Assembly (NCBI GenBank): GCA_023213315.1
Contig: JAKCPI010000887.1
Span: forward strand, 1 to 64,000
Length of the DNA: 64,000 nt
Reading direction: 5' to 3'
Origin: Euborellia annulipes
Lineage: Eukaryota > Arthropoda > Insecta > Dermaptera > Anisolabididae
Shown here piece after piece: positions 22,441 to 34,628 of the stretch (positions within the stretch are counted from its first letter, which is position 1; each line of letters starts with the position of its first letter). The translations under genes and the position numbers were made by a program. Below the pieces are notes generated by a model, which was given only the letters and a program-made list of their open reading frames with translations, was not told where the DNA came from and made no database searches.

Positions 22441-23335
22441 ATCTAAAGTTTTTAAAAAGTCGATTTGAAAGTCGAAAAGTCGACTTTTAGAAATGATTAA
22501 TCGATTCCGAGAATCGAAAAATATTAAGTCGTTTCCAAAATCGAAAATCGACTTTTCGAGCGCCTTTTCCATCTCTATTTTAGTTAGGCCTATAGTTATT
22601 AAAATACATGTATAGAAAAAACTTCAGTGATAAGTTGGCAGAACCTGAATTATGATAATTATGTATGTTCAATTTTTATAATAATAATATATTATATAAT
22701 AAACATTATTTAAATAAAAATATCTGAAAAATTAAATAGACAAGGACAAAAGTATAATTTAATAAACTTTTAAGTTTATTTTTTTTAATTTAACTAGTTA
22801 AATAGAAAATAAAATTACATAATTTTATTTGTCTATTTAGGAAATAATAATATGATTGAAAATATCAAAGAAGAAAAGGATTTAATTGAGGTGAAAAAAA
22901 AAAACGAGTGAAAGATGATGTGCTGATTTGGCGAGTTGTGGATACGTCAAGTCAAGTATGAGAGGCCAGCAGGAAGGACAGTCGCCGCCGCCCCGCCTTC
23001 ACTCTGTCAAATAGGCATCCCAATCTACTCATCACTGCAAAGACAATTTTATTGCACTGAGAAAGTTTTATTTAATTTTTTCTCCCTTTTGCTTGTTTCA
23101 ATTTAAAGCTTGTGTTTAGGAAATTTGGAAGCCTATTTGGAACGTATTTTATTATTAAGTTTTCAAAATTAGATGTTCCTTCACTCAGTCTTGTTTTTTG
23201 GCGAGTTTTAGGTGCTCGAAAAGTCGATTATCGATTTTAGAATCAACTTGATATTTTTCGATTCTCGGAATCGATTAATCATTTCTGAAAGTCGATTTTT
23301 CGACTTTCTAGTCGACTTTTTAAAAACTCTATAAC
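22441..23335. mobile_element. Non-autonomous element with about 125-bp terminal inverted repeats
   Basis: The left end (AAAAAGTCGATTTGAAAGTC ... ATCGACTTTTCGAGCGCC) is matched in reverse by the right end (GTGCTCGAAAAGTCGATT ... TCGACTTTTTAAAAACTC). The ends are rich in TCGA words, as in some hAT families. No transposase frame lies inside. A related end occurs at about 63540-63640. Confidence 0.65.
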
Positions 23336-23394
23336 TCGTGCTTTAGAGATACTCAGTAAATATATTTATTTATTTATATAACATTTTTTTTTTT

Positions 23395-23617
23395 TTTAAC
23401 ATTCACACTTTTTTCTCATTCACACTCACACTCACACACACATTCACACAGTCTTTTCGGCAACTTAGGCCATATAAGACTTTGACGATATCCGTTATTG
23501 ATTAATATACACATATTGGGGGTCCAGGCATTCTTATTTAAGCCATTTAGTATCCAAATGGCTTAAATAAAATCATCTGAATGCCTGGGATCCGAACCCT
23601 CGGCCCTTGGTATACAA
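23395..23617 (-). repeat. tRNA-derived SINE family B
   Basis: The plus strand shows CACTCACACTCACAC, TTTTCGGCAACTTAGGCC, the short palindrome TTTAAGCCATTTAGTATCC.., and ATCCGAACCCTCGGCC, whose minus strand is a B-box. Better-preserved heads at 60.5 kb and 59.0 kb identify the family. Confidence 0.6.
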
Positions 23618-24842
23618 TTTTAAGATATTTCATATTAAATGTTTCCTAAATTAGAGCATCATTAAGGTTGAATTTTATTTGCTATCATGGACATACTAAT
23701 TAATATTCTAATATCATATCCGCCAGGTTTTTGTTCATGATATCCCTTCTTATTTAAATAAAGCAATTAATTGTAAATTCAAATCGATAGTATTTTAACA
23801 AAAAGAAAAAAAAAAAAAAAACAATTTTCATAAATTAAATGCATCAAATCCATCAACAACACATTGAAATTAAACAAATTTCAAGCAATAAAAAAAATTC
23901 CCAATAACAACAACAACAACAACACTTCTATAAATCACTTTTATTTCATATAATAAATTATAAAATGCTTTCAAATTAATTGCCATCCAACCACCTTTAA
24001 GGTGAAATATTTATTTAAAAAAAAATGAGGTTAAAGTAACTATAATAATAATACTAATAGTATTCTCTACAACTCAAGCATGATTTAATTTATTAAATGG
24101 GAATATTAACTAAATTTGAATAGAAGAACACGTTTAAACGATTTAAATAGAATTTTTATAGGGGGGTGTTATAAAAGACTATAGCGTTAATCGAATGCAA
24201 GACGTGACGTTTACTCTAAAGTGTATGTATGCATTTTATATAAGGAAAGAAGAAGCAGCTGTTGATATCAGTAAGCAGGCTTATCTGCTCATCCAGCTGC
24301 TTTATTTGCGCTCTTTATAATAATAAAGGACACCTTTACTTAAAAATTAAACATTACTGATGTGAAAGAGATAAATATACAATTAGCATTTCTTTATTTA
24401 AACTCTGGAAACTGTATAAGTATTTGAATTTTTAACCTCTCCAGGTAACAAATAGATATAAAAATGGTATCTTGTACAAACTACCAACTCATAAATATTC
24501 TGTCTATAATATAAATTTATATATGGAAATTATTTGAACATATATATATTTCATTTCTTTACGTTTAAATATAATATTGACCAAATAAGGCCTTCTCAAA
24601 TATTTTTCTTTCCATATGATAAGTCAATAATGCCCTGTTCCTAGGACGTTATATATCAAACCAATATCATTAACAATACGATAACTTGTCAAAAAGCGTT
24701 GCTTGAATGTTAGAGAAACTATTATTTCGATAAATCATTCGATTAAGTTATATTGGAAATTTGATAATTGTAACAAGTCTCTTAATATACATTTTAAACT
24801 GCCTTTTTACTTCTGTATCAATGTTGAGGTTATTACAAACTA
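23618..24842. other. No gene recognised; AT-rich with (CAA)n
   Basis: A CAA run lies at about 23904-23922. No other structure seen, apart from an ACTTTACTC-free stretch that shows no exon features. Confidence 0.35.
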
Positions 24843-25520
24843 TATATTTATATTTTTAAAGAACACTCACACTTTTTTCCCATTCACACTCACACACACC
24901 CATATACACCAGCACAGTCTTTTAGGCAACTCAGGACTAATACTTAAACGATACTCGTAATTGCTCGCGGCTATGCCGCTCCATTCTCAACTTGGCCCTG
25001 GCGGGCGGCGTCTCGGATGTGTGCAGTAGTTTTCCCCATAAATTTAAAACCCAAAAACTTTTTGCCCTTGGGTCTTTGGCAAGTGTGAAATTTTCAAATT
25101 TCCCTCTCTGACTTAAATTTTAAATTTCCCGCTCCCGCTCCACTTCCTGTAACTCTAGCCAATCAGCGTCCTGATCGACACAGACGGAAGCTAGCGCTTT
25201 ATACCGGTATATAGTAATGATTATGATATTTATTGGGGCTCAAGGCATGCTTATTTAAACCATATGGTATCCAAATATAAAAGACAGTGCTATAACAACA
25301 AGCCCCAGGTCCAAACAATATTTGAATAAAAATTTGTTAAAATAAGTCATATAAGTTTAAAAAATTAGCATCTAATAAGCAATTTTAGTACTCATACCAA
25401 TGGCGTATACAAGTTTTTCTTATACCGAAACAAGGCTTGTTCCGACCCCAGCCACTGCGAAAATTTTATTTAAGTTATTTGGATACCAAATGGTTTATAC
25501 AACCTGCCGGACCCAAATAT
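24843..25520. repeat. Fragments of SINE family B and an AATTTCCCTCTCTGAC repeat
   Basis: CACTCACACTTTTTTCCC and CTTTTAGGCAACTCAGG match family B. Next, 24960-25210 is GC-richer and shares AAATTTCCCTCTCTGACTT and GCTAGCGCTTT with 43815-43900. The hairpin TTTGGATACCAAATGG also recurs. Confidence 0.5.
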
Positions 25521-25959
25521 ATATATTTTACAGATAACGCTATATCGTTTAAAGTGCCAAGTTTCGAGGACTGAGTTTGGACAAATAAAATTTTGTCCGA
25601 AACGTTTCCCTTTCGGCATTTGGCATCCAAAGTTTCTCACAATTTATTTGCTGCAACTGTACTCTGCTCTCTTCCATTCAATATAACATAACAACAGTCG
25701 CCAACTTCTCTTCAACTTACTTATTATATAAAAGGATATTGCGATTTACCTTTGCGATATTTAGAAATGTATTTGTATTTTGTTAATAATTCTTATCACG
25801 AATTGACAAATTTGATTTGATAATCTGATAAACTACTCTGATAATGTTTATTTTATGAAAAATCATTAATATATAAATTGCTATTGCAATCCATTATTTT
25901 TCTTTTCTAATATAGCTACTACTAGAAGCATACAAAATTTTCTTTTTTTCCCTTCATCT
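25521..25959. other. No gene recognised
   Basis: AT-rich sequence without recognised repeats or exon signals. Confidence 0.3.
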
Positions 25960-26470
25960 TTTGAAGTTTGTTCCCATACTCTTGGATAATTTGATCGTTT
26001 TCCCAATTAAGTCTTTATTTACTCAACACCAAAACATTAACGGTCCAAAAAGAGATGAGATGACTCGCTCAGAGAAGAGAGAAAGAATATCAACACTGAT
26101 GACCAACGCCACCCACAATTCAAATAAAGAAATCTCTCTTAATCGTTCCAGTGGAGTTCTTGAAACGCTTATCTCTTATGAATCGTGTAAATCGTCCAGA
26201 TCATCCTGGGGCTATTGAATATCTTCCTTGAGGGCACCTGTTGACGTTATGTTTTCGCGTCAAGTCACCGTGGACGCACCATCGGGCACAGCAGGCGGGC
26301 GGTGGTCCCCCCCGTGAAATTCTTCACAATCTCGATCAACAAGGAGGAAACCAAACCATTACGCCAACGAAGCCTAATTATGACGCTGCGATCTCAACAA
26401 ACAATACCATCAATGCTCGATCATCTTCATGTGTCAAATCGAAACAGCGCCATTTTTTCTTTCTAAAAAT
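25960..26470. other. Non-repetitive island, function unknown
   Basis: This stretch is GC-richer than its surroundings and resembles no other part of the window. Its plus-strand open frames (25961-26218, 26241-26480) show no domain. A conserved non-coding element is possible; nothing in the sequence proves it. Confidence 0.3.
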
Positions 26471-27049
26471 AAATAAATAAAAGAGAAATAAATTTCTGAA
26501 GTCATCGTTGATCAATATGGCTAAATAGAATAAAAGAAATCGCATCAATTCTAATTAAAAGAAAAAAATCCAAATCCCTTGGCTTTATTATGATACGTAT
26601 TTAATGTGAAATTAAAAAATTTTTTCTATTATTTCCTATTATTTGTAGAGATTTGAAAAAAGTTTTTTATAAATTCCTTTTAGTGTTAGAAATCTTGAAA
26701 ATCGATTCCCAACCATTCGTTTCTTTTCTAATATTATTAGTAATACCTGCCCCTTAGAACTCTGGTCTCATCTATGAACGATACAATTTAATTGAATCGG
26801 TCATTTCAAAAACCACCGAAGTCACATTTTTTTCAAATATGCTTTTTTGCTGTAAACGCTTCCTTAGAGGTAGATGTGTATTCTGAAAAAAAAAACTACC
26901 CATTCCTTCCTCTTCAAAATACTACCCCGCAATAGTGCATAAACAACATAAGTCAGTTACTTGTGATTTGAGGGTGCGCATTAATAGTAAAAAATTAGAT
27001 GATTTTAAACGAGTTCAGGATCAGAGTTGGGTTTTATACATGATTTTGT
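26471..27049. other. No gene recognised; AT-rich
   Basis: Homopolymer-rich DNA with no visible structure. Confidence 0.3.
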
Positions 27050-27168
27050 AGTTTTATACAAAAATCACGGATAAAACTGTATAAAATGTATAAAACTCGG
27101 ATGCGCATCCTCGAACCCGTTGAGAAAGGAAATTCAAATAAAATTTATTTATCTTTTAACCTTTTTTT
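27050..27168 (+). repeat. Dispersed repeat also present at 36105-36245
   Basis: TTTTGTAGTTTTATACAAAA, GGATAAAACTGTATAAAATG and AAACTCGGATGCGCAT are shared with the second copy. The segment joins directly to the SINE on its right, so the two may be parts of one composite element. Confidence 0.6.
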
Positions 27169-27179
27169 TCTTTTTTTTC

Positions 27180-27368
27180 GCCGGGAGCCGTGGCTCGAGT
27201 GGGAAGAACATTCAGCCCTCGCACCGGAGTCCCGGGTTCGCCTCCCATGGCCCAAGCGAGACAAAATTTATTTCATTTGATTTGACTACAAATCATTTGA
27301 AATAAATAGGGATGGGGTCTAAATGGCCTTAGATGCCGAGAAGGACCTTAAAAAAAAAAAAAAAAAAA
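27180..27368 (+). repeat. tRNA-derived SINE family A with poly(A) tail
   Basis: The head is tRNA-like: A-box TGGCTCGAGTGG (27191-27202) and B-box GGGTTCGCCTCCC (from 27234), the internal RNA polymerase III promoter. The body ends GGGGTCTAAATGGCC and GATGCCGAGAAGGACC before a long A run. A minus-strand head of the same family lies at 62975-63053. Confidence 0.8.
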
Positions 27369-28035
27369 CAAACTTTTATTTCAGGAAGTTGAAGTTTTTT
27401 ACAGTTTTTTAAAAATGTGCGTTTTTGAAATGACCGATTCAATTATATCAGCTACCACATAGGCATATCCAGAATAGTTAATCAGGATTCAGGATCTATG
27501 AAAGATCTATAATCCCCCCCCCCCCCGCCTTGATAGATATGAAAGGGGGTAAGTTTTAAGACAAATGAAAAATAATATTAATAGTATGACAATGCAAATT
27601 TGCGTAAACTAATTTTTTTTTGTTTGTTTTAGAAAACATATTTCATAAAAAAAAAAAACTATTATAAAAATAAATATGGGTGAAAATAATAACAGTTGAT
27701 ATTTTATTTAAAAAAAAAAACCTCAAGTTGAGATGCGGAGAGGCAAAAAGAAAATTGTTTTTTTTTTTTTTACTTTTATAATTTTAATTAAAATTTCATT
27801 TCCTTCCTTGGTCAAGACAAACAAAAATTTTTTTTTTATAAATAAAATTAAAAAAAAAAAAAAATTATTGAAAAAAAAAAAATTTTACACTGTTGGTTCT
27901 GAATCTCATTTCCTTGGCCAAAAGTCTGTTTGAATAAAATGACAAAGTAAAATCAATATAATATATTATTATTATTTTTTATTATATTAATACACCCTTT
28001 TTTTTAACACTTGGCCTTTTTTTCATGACCATTTT
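27369..28035. other. No gene recognised; homopolymer-rich
   Basis: A C11 run at about 27513-27524 and several A/T runs. Open frames here are read through homopolymers. Confidence 0.3.
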
Positions 28036-28160
28036 CTTTCGGTTTGAAATGAGGTGTTCATATGATCTTTCGACAAAGAAGACCCGTGTTCAAATCCAGG
28101 GCGTGAGGGATTTTTTTCATTTTCAAGATATAAAATTTATAAACATGGGACACATCACAG
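28036..28160 (+). repeat. tRNA-derived SINE family D head
   Basis: B-box CGTGTTCAAATCCAGGGCG sits downstream of a weak A-box, followed by T-rich sequence. The same B-box context (CGCGTTCAAATCCTGGGCG) occurs at 35467. A fragment of the Hel-like core (ATAAAATTTATAAACATGGG) follows. Confidence 0.55.
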
Positions 28161-28481
28161 GCTTCTTCCTCTGGGCTATCAATCCAAGGAGAGGTTGAGC
28201 GTTGCTTGATATATATCGAACTTGATGATTCTTTCAACTTGCCAGGTCTGCCGGTAAATTTGAAATTCTACTAGGCCCCTTTCGCTGATATTAAATCTAA
28301 ACACGGCCAACACGTTTCTTGCTATGAATGCGAGAGGGATAAATGATAGTTTCATTGATAAAAGAAATGTCGGGTAACTCGTAGTCGCCATCAGCATACC
28401 AATTCGGTATGAATTATGTCCCTGAGTATTTAATTTCACCATTCACCATTATTTTAATGATTTCTATAGATTCATATAATT

Positions 28482-29043
28482 TTTACTTAAAGTATTGGAT
28501 TCATGTCAAAAATTCGGTGTCGAGATTTTGATGGATATACACGTTTTGAGGTCCCTTGAATCCAAAAAAGTGGTTTTCGCGACATGGTCTGTCTGAGTGT
28601 TTATGTTTAATTTTAAGCATGAAGGCATTGAACTACGAGGTTGAAATTTTATATTTACGTTAGACACCCCCCTGGGACGTAACAAGAAGCTTTTAATCAA
28701 ACTCGGCCAAAGAGTACTAGTACTTTACTGATGTACTTTTTCAGTTCCTTTCGATTTTCTCAAAATTTGCTCCCGCGATTTTGATTAAAATTCATAAATC
28801 AATTATTTTTTAGATGCTCTTTAAAATGTATATTCTCATTTTTACCTTAAAAAGCACACTTTACTCTTGTACTTCATAGGAAAGGTAGGAGAAATGGTTG
28901 CCATGGTAACAAAATATAAATATTTTCCCATACTTATAAATTTTACATCTTGAATTCTAATATATCGGCGGAAATTAAATATATGTCGACACAAAAAATC
29001 TGGTTTGGCAAGCACAGAACTGTGCGTCTAGTCACACCAGATT
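28482..29043 (-). mobile_element. Hel-like element with both hairpin loops deleted
   Basis: It begins TTTTACTTAAAGTATTGG, so the AT hairpin at this end is collapsed. It ends with a shortened hairpin TCTGGTTTGGC ... GTCACACCAGA that has lost the ACTTTCTCTTACC centre. The interior is otherwise complete. Confidence 0.8.
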
Positions 29044-29379
29044 TTTTTGAGTTATTGACTTGTTCTTTGCATTAGGCTCCGTCCTTTTTTGTTCTTTTCC
29101 CGACTTTGTTGCCCGCTTTCTTGCCGATTGATGCTTAATTAATTTTTTCTTCTTTTATTCTCTTCACTTTTTTTTTGCACACTTATTGTCGATATTTTTT
29201 TTTTTTATACATGCTTCATTAATTATTTAAAGATGAAAAGAATTTATATAAAAATTCAAGAATTTTTTCAATTCTTTTCATATACCAGCACATGTGAGGT
29301 GAAATGATGACTTGTCAATTAATGAGAGAAACGATATTTTTCTTCTACTAGAAATGGTATATAAATAAATGTTTAAATA
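29044..29379. other. No gene recognised
   Basis: AT-rich spacer. Confidence 0.3.
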
Positions 29380-29640
29380 ATATAATAGAGCGATTGGGAC
29401 ATAAAGGGCGATGGAGCATGCCTTTGCATTCGTCAACTGTTTCCTGGTCTTCCTCTTCTTCCTTCACCTGGCAATGGATGACCAGGCCAGACCTCCGTCC
29501 TCGGTCCTCGGGTCTGGCTGAGTTCAATGCTTGAACGAACAACGCGACGTTCCAGATGAATGACTTTTTGCTCTCGACTGATCAGCCGCGACATTTTACA
29601 GACATCCCCCTTCTCTCTACGCCATTTTGTTTGAAAATTA
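29380..29640. other. Non-repetitive GC-richer island
   Basis: Contains CACCTGGCAATGGATG and TCCTCGGGTCTGGCTGAG. Overlapping minus-strand frames show no domain. It is a candidate conserved non-coding element or an unrecognised exon. Confidence 0.3.
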
Positions 29641-29789
29641 ATCATTCGCAAATGATTCATATCTTATTTATTTCAGTTTTTACTATTATTTCCCTTTCAT
29701 CTCTTAACTAAGATTTGTGTGAATCTCTATTGTGGAAATAAGTATTATATAGGAGTTTAGGCTTTCACAGTTGTTATCATTAATAAAAG

Positions 29790-29985
29790 AATTTCTTTTG
29801 GTTTATTTGTAGAGATTACAACGTTTCGGCCACTCATTCTGTGGTACAATTCAGTCAAGATTACAAAGGTTATTACATCTGTGATCTTTGTCTTTGTAAT
29901 CTTAAGTACCTGAAGGCCACAGAATGAGTGGCCGAAACGTTGTAATCATCTACAAATAAAACAGTTTAACAGAAAAACAAATTCT
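29790..29985. repeat. Palindromic hammerhead-family element, decayed core
   Basis: TTTATTTGTAGAGATTACAA and CGTTTCGGCCACTCATTCTG on the left are mirrored by the right arm. The right arm reads CTGAAGG, stem GCCAC-AGAATGA-GTGGC, GAAACGTT, so A9 of the hammerhead core is lost. Confidence 0.7.
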
Positions 29986-30319
29986 TTTATTATTCATATA
30001 CTTAATTTCTGTTCAATTAATAATTAATCTGGAACAGCCTAACAGCCTGGCGATGTATTCTATTCTGGAAGTAAATTTTAAGACATTTAAGACCAGGGCC
30101 GGAGCTTTGCTTGGTCTGACGCAATAAGGACCCTGTGGCATTTTCTTTCCCATATGGGAAGGAAACGTTTTCTCTTAATAAAAGCATGAAAATTTACTTT
30201 AATTCCAGAGTATTTCTTCACCATAAATTCTTTATCAGTAGGAATATAAAATTTTGTAATTTTCTATAGATGCATGAAATGGGGTCATCTAAGTAAAAGT
30301 AAAAGACATATTTATATCT

Positions 30320-30575
30320 TAGACGTTTTGATCGCTCGCCACGCTCTTCTACGGGACAGTCTAAGTGTCAATTGATACAGATGGTAGTAATTAGATTGTC
30401 ATTTAAACACATGTCATTTATTAAAATCTGTTTAAATCATTAAACGAACACATGTTACATTATTAATCTTGTTGAATGATGTATAATGACAATCTAATTA
30501 TTACCATCTGTAACAATTGACACTTAGACTGTCCCGAGGAAGAGCGTAGCAAGAGCTCGAAACGTCGACTGTATA
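30320..30575. repeat. Palindromic hammerhead-family element, near-intact core
   Basis: Arms share GGGACAGTCTAAGTGTCAAT and its reverse complement. The right arm reads CCGAGGA, stem GAGC-GTAGCAAGA-GCTC, GAAAC, GTC, so only U4 of the core differs. The tail CCTTGGCTGACTCCAT also occurs at 8450. Confidence 0.7.
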
Positions 30576-31029
30576 AATTTGTTTTTCCTTTTCCTTGGCT
30601 GACTCCATTCCATTTATCTATATGTAATACTCACAGCCAGTTTAAAAAATTATACCCGAGTATATTTGTAAATCCTCATGAAAAGCTCTGTGGCTGTGCA
30701 AAGATTAAGAACTACTGACCATCAAAACAAAAAGAAAGAATCTCATTATTTATAATCAAATTCACACTAAAGTAGCGCTTCATATGTATATTATACCATA
30801 CCAAGGATGCGTAATCGAAATTGGACTGTTTATTATTTGCACTCTTGACAAAATCAAAGGGAAGATTTATTTGTTAACAACCTCACTGAGAGTAAATTGT
30901 TGTAGAAGTAACAAAATATTTTATTAAGTTATTATATGTGAACTTACATATGTTTAGAATCCTGTGAAAGGAAGCGTTAAGTCTTCCAAAACGTTGTTCA
31001 GTAATAGTATAGTGATATAATAAATCAAC
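30576..31029. other. No gene recognised; decayed hammerhead-family tail
   Basis: CCTGTGAAAGGAAGCG ... CCAAAACGTTG with ATATAATAAATCAACTC matches the better copy at 33.98 kb. The rest is AT-rich. Confidence 0.35.
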
Positions 31030-31312
31030 TCCAATTAGGCAAAATGTTTTGCCATTGAACAAAATGTTTTGAGCATTTTTGCCTAATCGCTGTGTGTTGG
31101 CATTTTTTGCTCAATGACCGAACATTTTGTCCAATGTCAAAGCACACCGATTAAGCAAAACTCTCCACGGCAAAACATTTTGTTCAATGATGTCGAATCA
31201 TGCTCAATTGTGTTTTGTGGTATGCGTTGACCCATAGAAAATACAGTTTTAGGCCCGATTATTCAAAAACGTTTTTGCTCAATTGGTGTGCGTTCAGCCT
31301 AAGAGATTTTAT
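31030..31312. repeat. MITE-like repeat of TTTTGC/GCAAAA words
   Basis: AATTAGGCAAAATGTTTTGCC at the left and repeated GAACAAAATGTTTTG, GCTCAATGACC and CAATTGGTGTGCGTTC words give a self-similar, partly palindromic block. Its right end TTCAGCCTAA could be a terminal repeat. The superfamily is not assigned. Confidence 0.5.
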
Positions 31313-31385
31313 AGAGGTTAGAGGAAAAGAAAAAAAAAGGAATTTTTAATAAACTAAAATAGTATAAATTGGACTGGTGATTATT

Positions 31386-31680
31386 AAGCAATCCCGACGC
31401 ACCGTTCTAATTAGCAACGAGCAAATATGGAAAATGGTTCATTAATAATCCCGTTGAAGAAACTTAAGAGCTTGTCAACGGGGCCGGCTGGGCCACACCC
31501 AGAACAACCAATCCCCTAATCAGAGAATGTTTGTTTGCAAGCGACATTATGCAAATAGAAATTATATACCACCACCAATATGAATGAATGAAAGCTTCAA
31601 AAGGTTAAAAGTAATTCACCAAGAAGAAGAAGAAGAAGAGAAATTGGATCTCTAATGGCGAATCCAAGAGCGCGTTTTTA
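31386..31680. promoter_or_regulatory. Non-repetitive island with a POU octamer, possible enhancer
   Basis: The segment shows no similarity to other parts of the window and contains a perfect ATGCAAAT octamer (31549-31556), CCAATCCCC, and a GGGGCCGGCTGGGCC core. An (AAG)n run lies at its right end. Regulatory function is inference only. Confidence 0.25.
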
Positions 31681-32114
31681 CCATAATTAATATGTTATAT
31701 ACATAATCAACAAAGAGTAATTTTACTATATTAAAAAAATAAATAAATAAACAACTTAAGCTTTTTTTTTTTTTATTGACCAAAAGGTTTTCAAATTAAT
31801 AATCGTGATCTATCATTCGATAGTCAAGTCATCGTTGACTATAAACTTCCTGTTGTTGATTTAGAAATTCAGGTAATTATTTTAATAACTTATAGTTTTA
31901 TTTAAGAAAATATTTATTTTTGAAAAATCTCCCAAAATGAAGGGTGACTCGACAAATTAAAAAAAAAAAATTTCATCAATAACCGTCAATCGCATTCAAT
32001 TTTTTTTTTTTTTTTTTTTTTGAGACATTCGGAAGGCGGAGGGAACAAAAGATAGAAGGTAGTTTACTCAACTTGGATGAGGGGAAAAAAAAATAATGTA
32101 TAAAAAAAAAAATA

Positions 32115-32580
32115 TCGGGGTTTAAGGGAGTTCAGGAGCGACGTCTAAACGTACTTAAAAAAAAAACTAAAATATTATAAGGAATTTTTTAATGTGGTTT
32201 TTTTTTAAATGAATTAAATTCATAATAGATTATTGGGACATCGAGCTATAATTGTTTTAATGACTTATTAAAAAATTATCGTAATTAATTTTTTTGTTAT
32301 CAAGCAAATACAAAAAACAATCTGTCCCAATAATCTTTTAATTTTTTGTAAATTTAAAAATGAATTTATTGTTATTATTAATCACATATTAATTAAGAAA
32401 TTTTTAAAATAAGCTTAGATGATTTATTTAAAAATCAACTGTCAAATTAGTTCAACATTCTTGCAATAGATGGCAGGCTAATCTAACAGCTGATCCCCTA
32501 ATAGCCTATATTTAGATCTATATATTTTTATGCTTTTATAATAACATTTATAAAGTATTTATTGTTAAAAGATCAATGAA
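32115..32580 (+). repeat. 460-bp repeat, inverted partner at 38755-39220
   Basis: The whole stretch recurs in reverse complement 6.2 kb away. Inside it AGATTATTGGGACA and TGTCCCAATAATCTT form terminal repeats of a roughly 115-bp MITE (about 32228-32340). Both copies keep it, so it inserted before the larger unit spread. Confidence 0.75.
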
Positions 32581-33456
32581 AATCAACCAAATGCATTAAA
32601 TATTATTAGTTACCATTCTGACATCTCTTAGCAAATTTTTGAATTACTTGATTTTTGGGCATACTTTTTCTGACACACAACGCCATCTTATCGGAAAAAC
32701 ATGCGGAACACCTTCGCTCCTGTTCCGCCTTAAACGAAGCTTGCTGTTCTTTAGTAATATTTAATGTGATGATTTGTCTTAATAAAGTTATATAAAATAT
32801 TTACATCATCGTCGTTCGATGATTATTTATTATAAATAATGTAATAAGATTTTCTTATTTAAACATAAATTTTAATATACAGTTGTTTTGTTATTTGTTT
32901 AACATCGAAAAATTTGAACATATGGAGACGTCGTTAAAATGTTAATGTAAATAAAAAAAAAAAAAAAAAAAATTAATAAAATATGGTTTATTAAAGAGAT
33001 ACTTCTTGTTCAAATAAAAAAATAAAAATTTATTTATTCAATATTTGAATTCATTCATTGATTTGCATTTCAATTAATTCTAAAATGTTATTATAATTTT
33101 TAAGAAGTCACAGGATTTTCAATCCTTTTTTTTTCTTTTTATAATGCAAGAGGAAATTCAATAGAGAGAGAACTCAAAATAAACAGCCAAAAGGGCGTCT
33201 TTGATTTTCATTTTAATATAACATATCAATCGCTACTTTAGTGTGAAATTTGATTATAATTTCGAATGAGCTTCTTTCTTTTTGTTATCCTGATCCAGAG
33301 TTCTTAATCTTTTCACAGTCGCAGAGCTTTTTAATTTTTTAATGAGGAGATGTTTACTTTAAAATTACAAAATTTTATAAACTGGTAACGTAAAGAATTT
33401 ATGGTGAACTCTGGAATTAAAGTAAATTTTCCCATGCTTCCCATATAGTAAAGAAA
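32581..33456. other. No gene recognised; AT-rich
   Basis: Homopolymer-rich. No repeats matched other than short A/T runs. Confidence 0.3.
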
Positions 33457-33717
33457 CAGTGGCGGATCCAAAGAAGTTTCTCGGGGAGGGGGGTAATTGG
33501 TGTGACTGGTCGCACAGCACACAATTTTTTCTTATTATCGGTAATTTAAAGGTGCTTCTGTAGTTGTTACCAGAATATATTTACAAATCAAATTTTTAAG
33601 TATTAGTTTTTAAAATTTTATATTGAAAATACAATTTTTTCCCAAAAAAAATATTTTTCTCTATCTCGGGGGGGGGAGGGGGTAATTACCCCTTTACCCC
33701 CCCTGTATCCGCCCTTG
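33457..33717. mobile_element. hAT-type MITE containing a Hel-like hairpin fragment
   Basis: Termini CAGTGGCGGATCC ... and ... GTATCCGCCCTTG are typical hAT wording. The flanks TAAAGAAA and TAAAGGAA are a near-perfect 8-bp target duplication. Inside, GGTGTGACTGGTCGCACAGC is the start of a Hel-like hairpin. Confidence 0.75.
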
Positions 33718-33983
33718 TAAAGGAAATACAACAGAGTCCTTGGGGCAGACCAGTTTTCAATAAATTTTTTTTTTTTATCTCAGCAAGTTGTCCGAAACTG
33801 TAACATTATGTCAGTTGCCAGCCTTAATAAAATTTTCTGAGAATAAATTTTAGTATTAAGTAGGCCTATTTATTTTGTGTTCCGAAGAACTGATCGTCTT
33901 TATCAATAGTAAACCTTCAACATCATATATATATACTTTGGCAGTTTTCACCATACAAAAAAATCATATATTTGTTTAGAGTC

Positions 33984-34016
33984 CTGAGGAAGGAAGGAGT
34001 TTAGTCTTGAAACGCC
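33984..34016 (+). ncRNA. Hammerhead ribozyme-like motif
   Basis: CTGAGGA (N7 is G), a weak stem (AGGA/TCTT), then GAAAC. The following GCC is not the best cleavage triplet. The repeat continues with TATAATAAATCAACTC as at 31.02 kb. Confidence 0.35.
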
Positions 34017-34080
34017 GGCTATAGTGGTATAATAAATCAACTCTTACAAATGAGAGGTATTTCTTTAAAAGGAATATATC

Positions 34081-34330
34081 ACTCCTGAGAATCATAGTGA
34101 CGAAAGTCCGAAAATTTTGAGTTAAGTCTACCAAACGTTGTTAAAAGTTCTTCTCTTTTGAGTAAAGGGAAAAAAATTTTCCATTCTTTGCTATTGATTG
34201 TTGCCTATTCAATTGTTGTCCGGCTATTTAATTATAGGCCTATATCTTTATTAAACTTCCAAACTCTTTTTCTCGAATTGTTCAATTTCTGACTTTCGCC
34301 ACTCAGCATTCTCAGCAGGCGATATATAGG
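34081..34330. repeat. Fragment of the 48-kb palindromic element
   Basis: GAGAATCATAGTGACGAAAG and CTACCAAACGTTGTTAAAA are shared with the spacer of the palindrome at 48.2-48.4 kb, in a different internal order. Confidence 0.5.
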
Positions 34331-34628
34331 CCTACTGTAGAAAAATGTTGATTTCAGAAACACGCTCGCAAATCTATTCAAACTAAAAAAAAAAAAACAT
34401 GTATGAAAACTCCCAAAATAGATGAAAAATTAATTAATTTTGAAGTAGAGATGGACTCCGTGTTTTAGAACTTGAAACAATGTCTTGACTAACGGTGAAG
34501 TAGGAAGGAAGTTTCTAATTTATTTCGAGAAACAAACTTCCTCTTTGTAGGCTTGTTTTCAGAGCCCTTATGACAAAAGAGAAAATGTCATGCCCCATCT
34601 CACATATAACAATTGTTTATAAAAAAAA

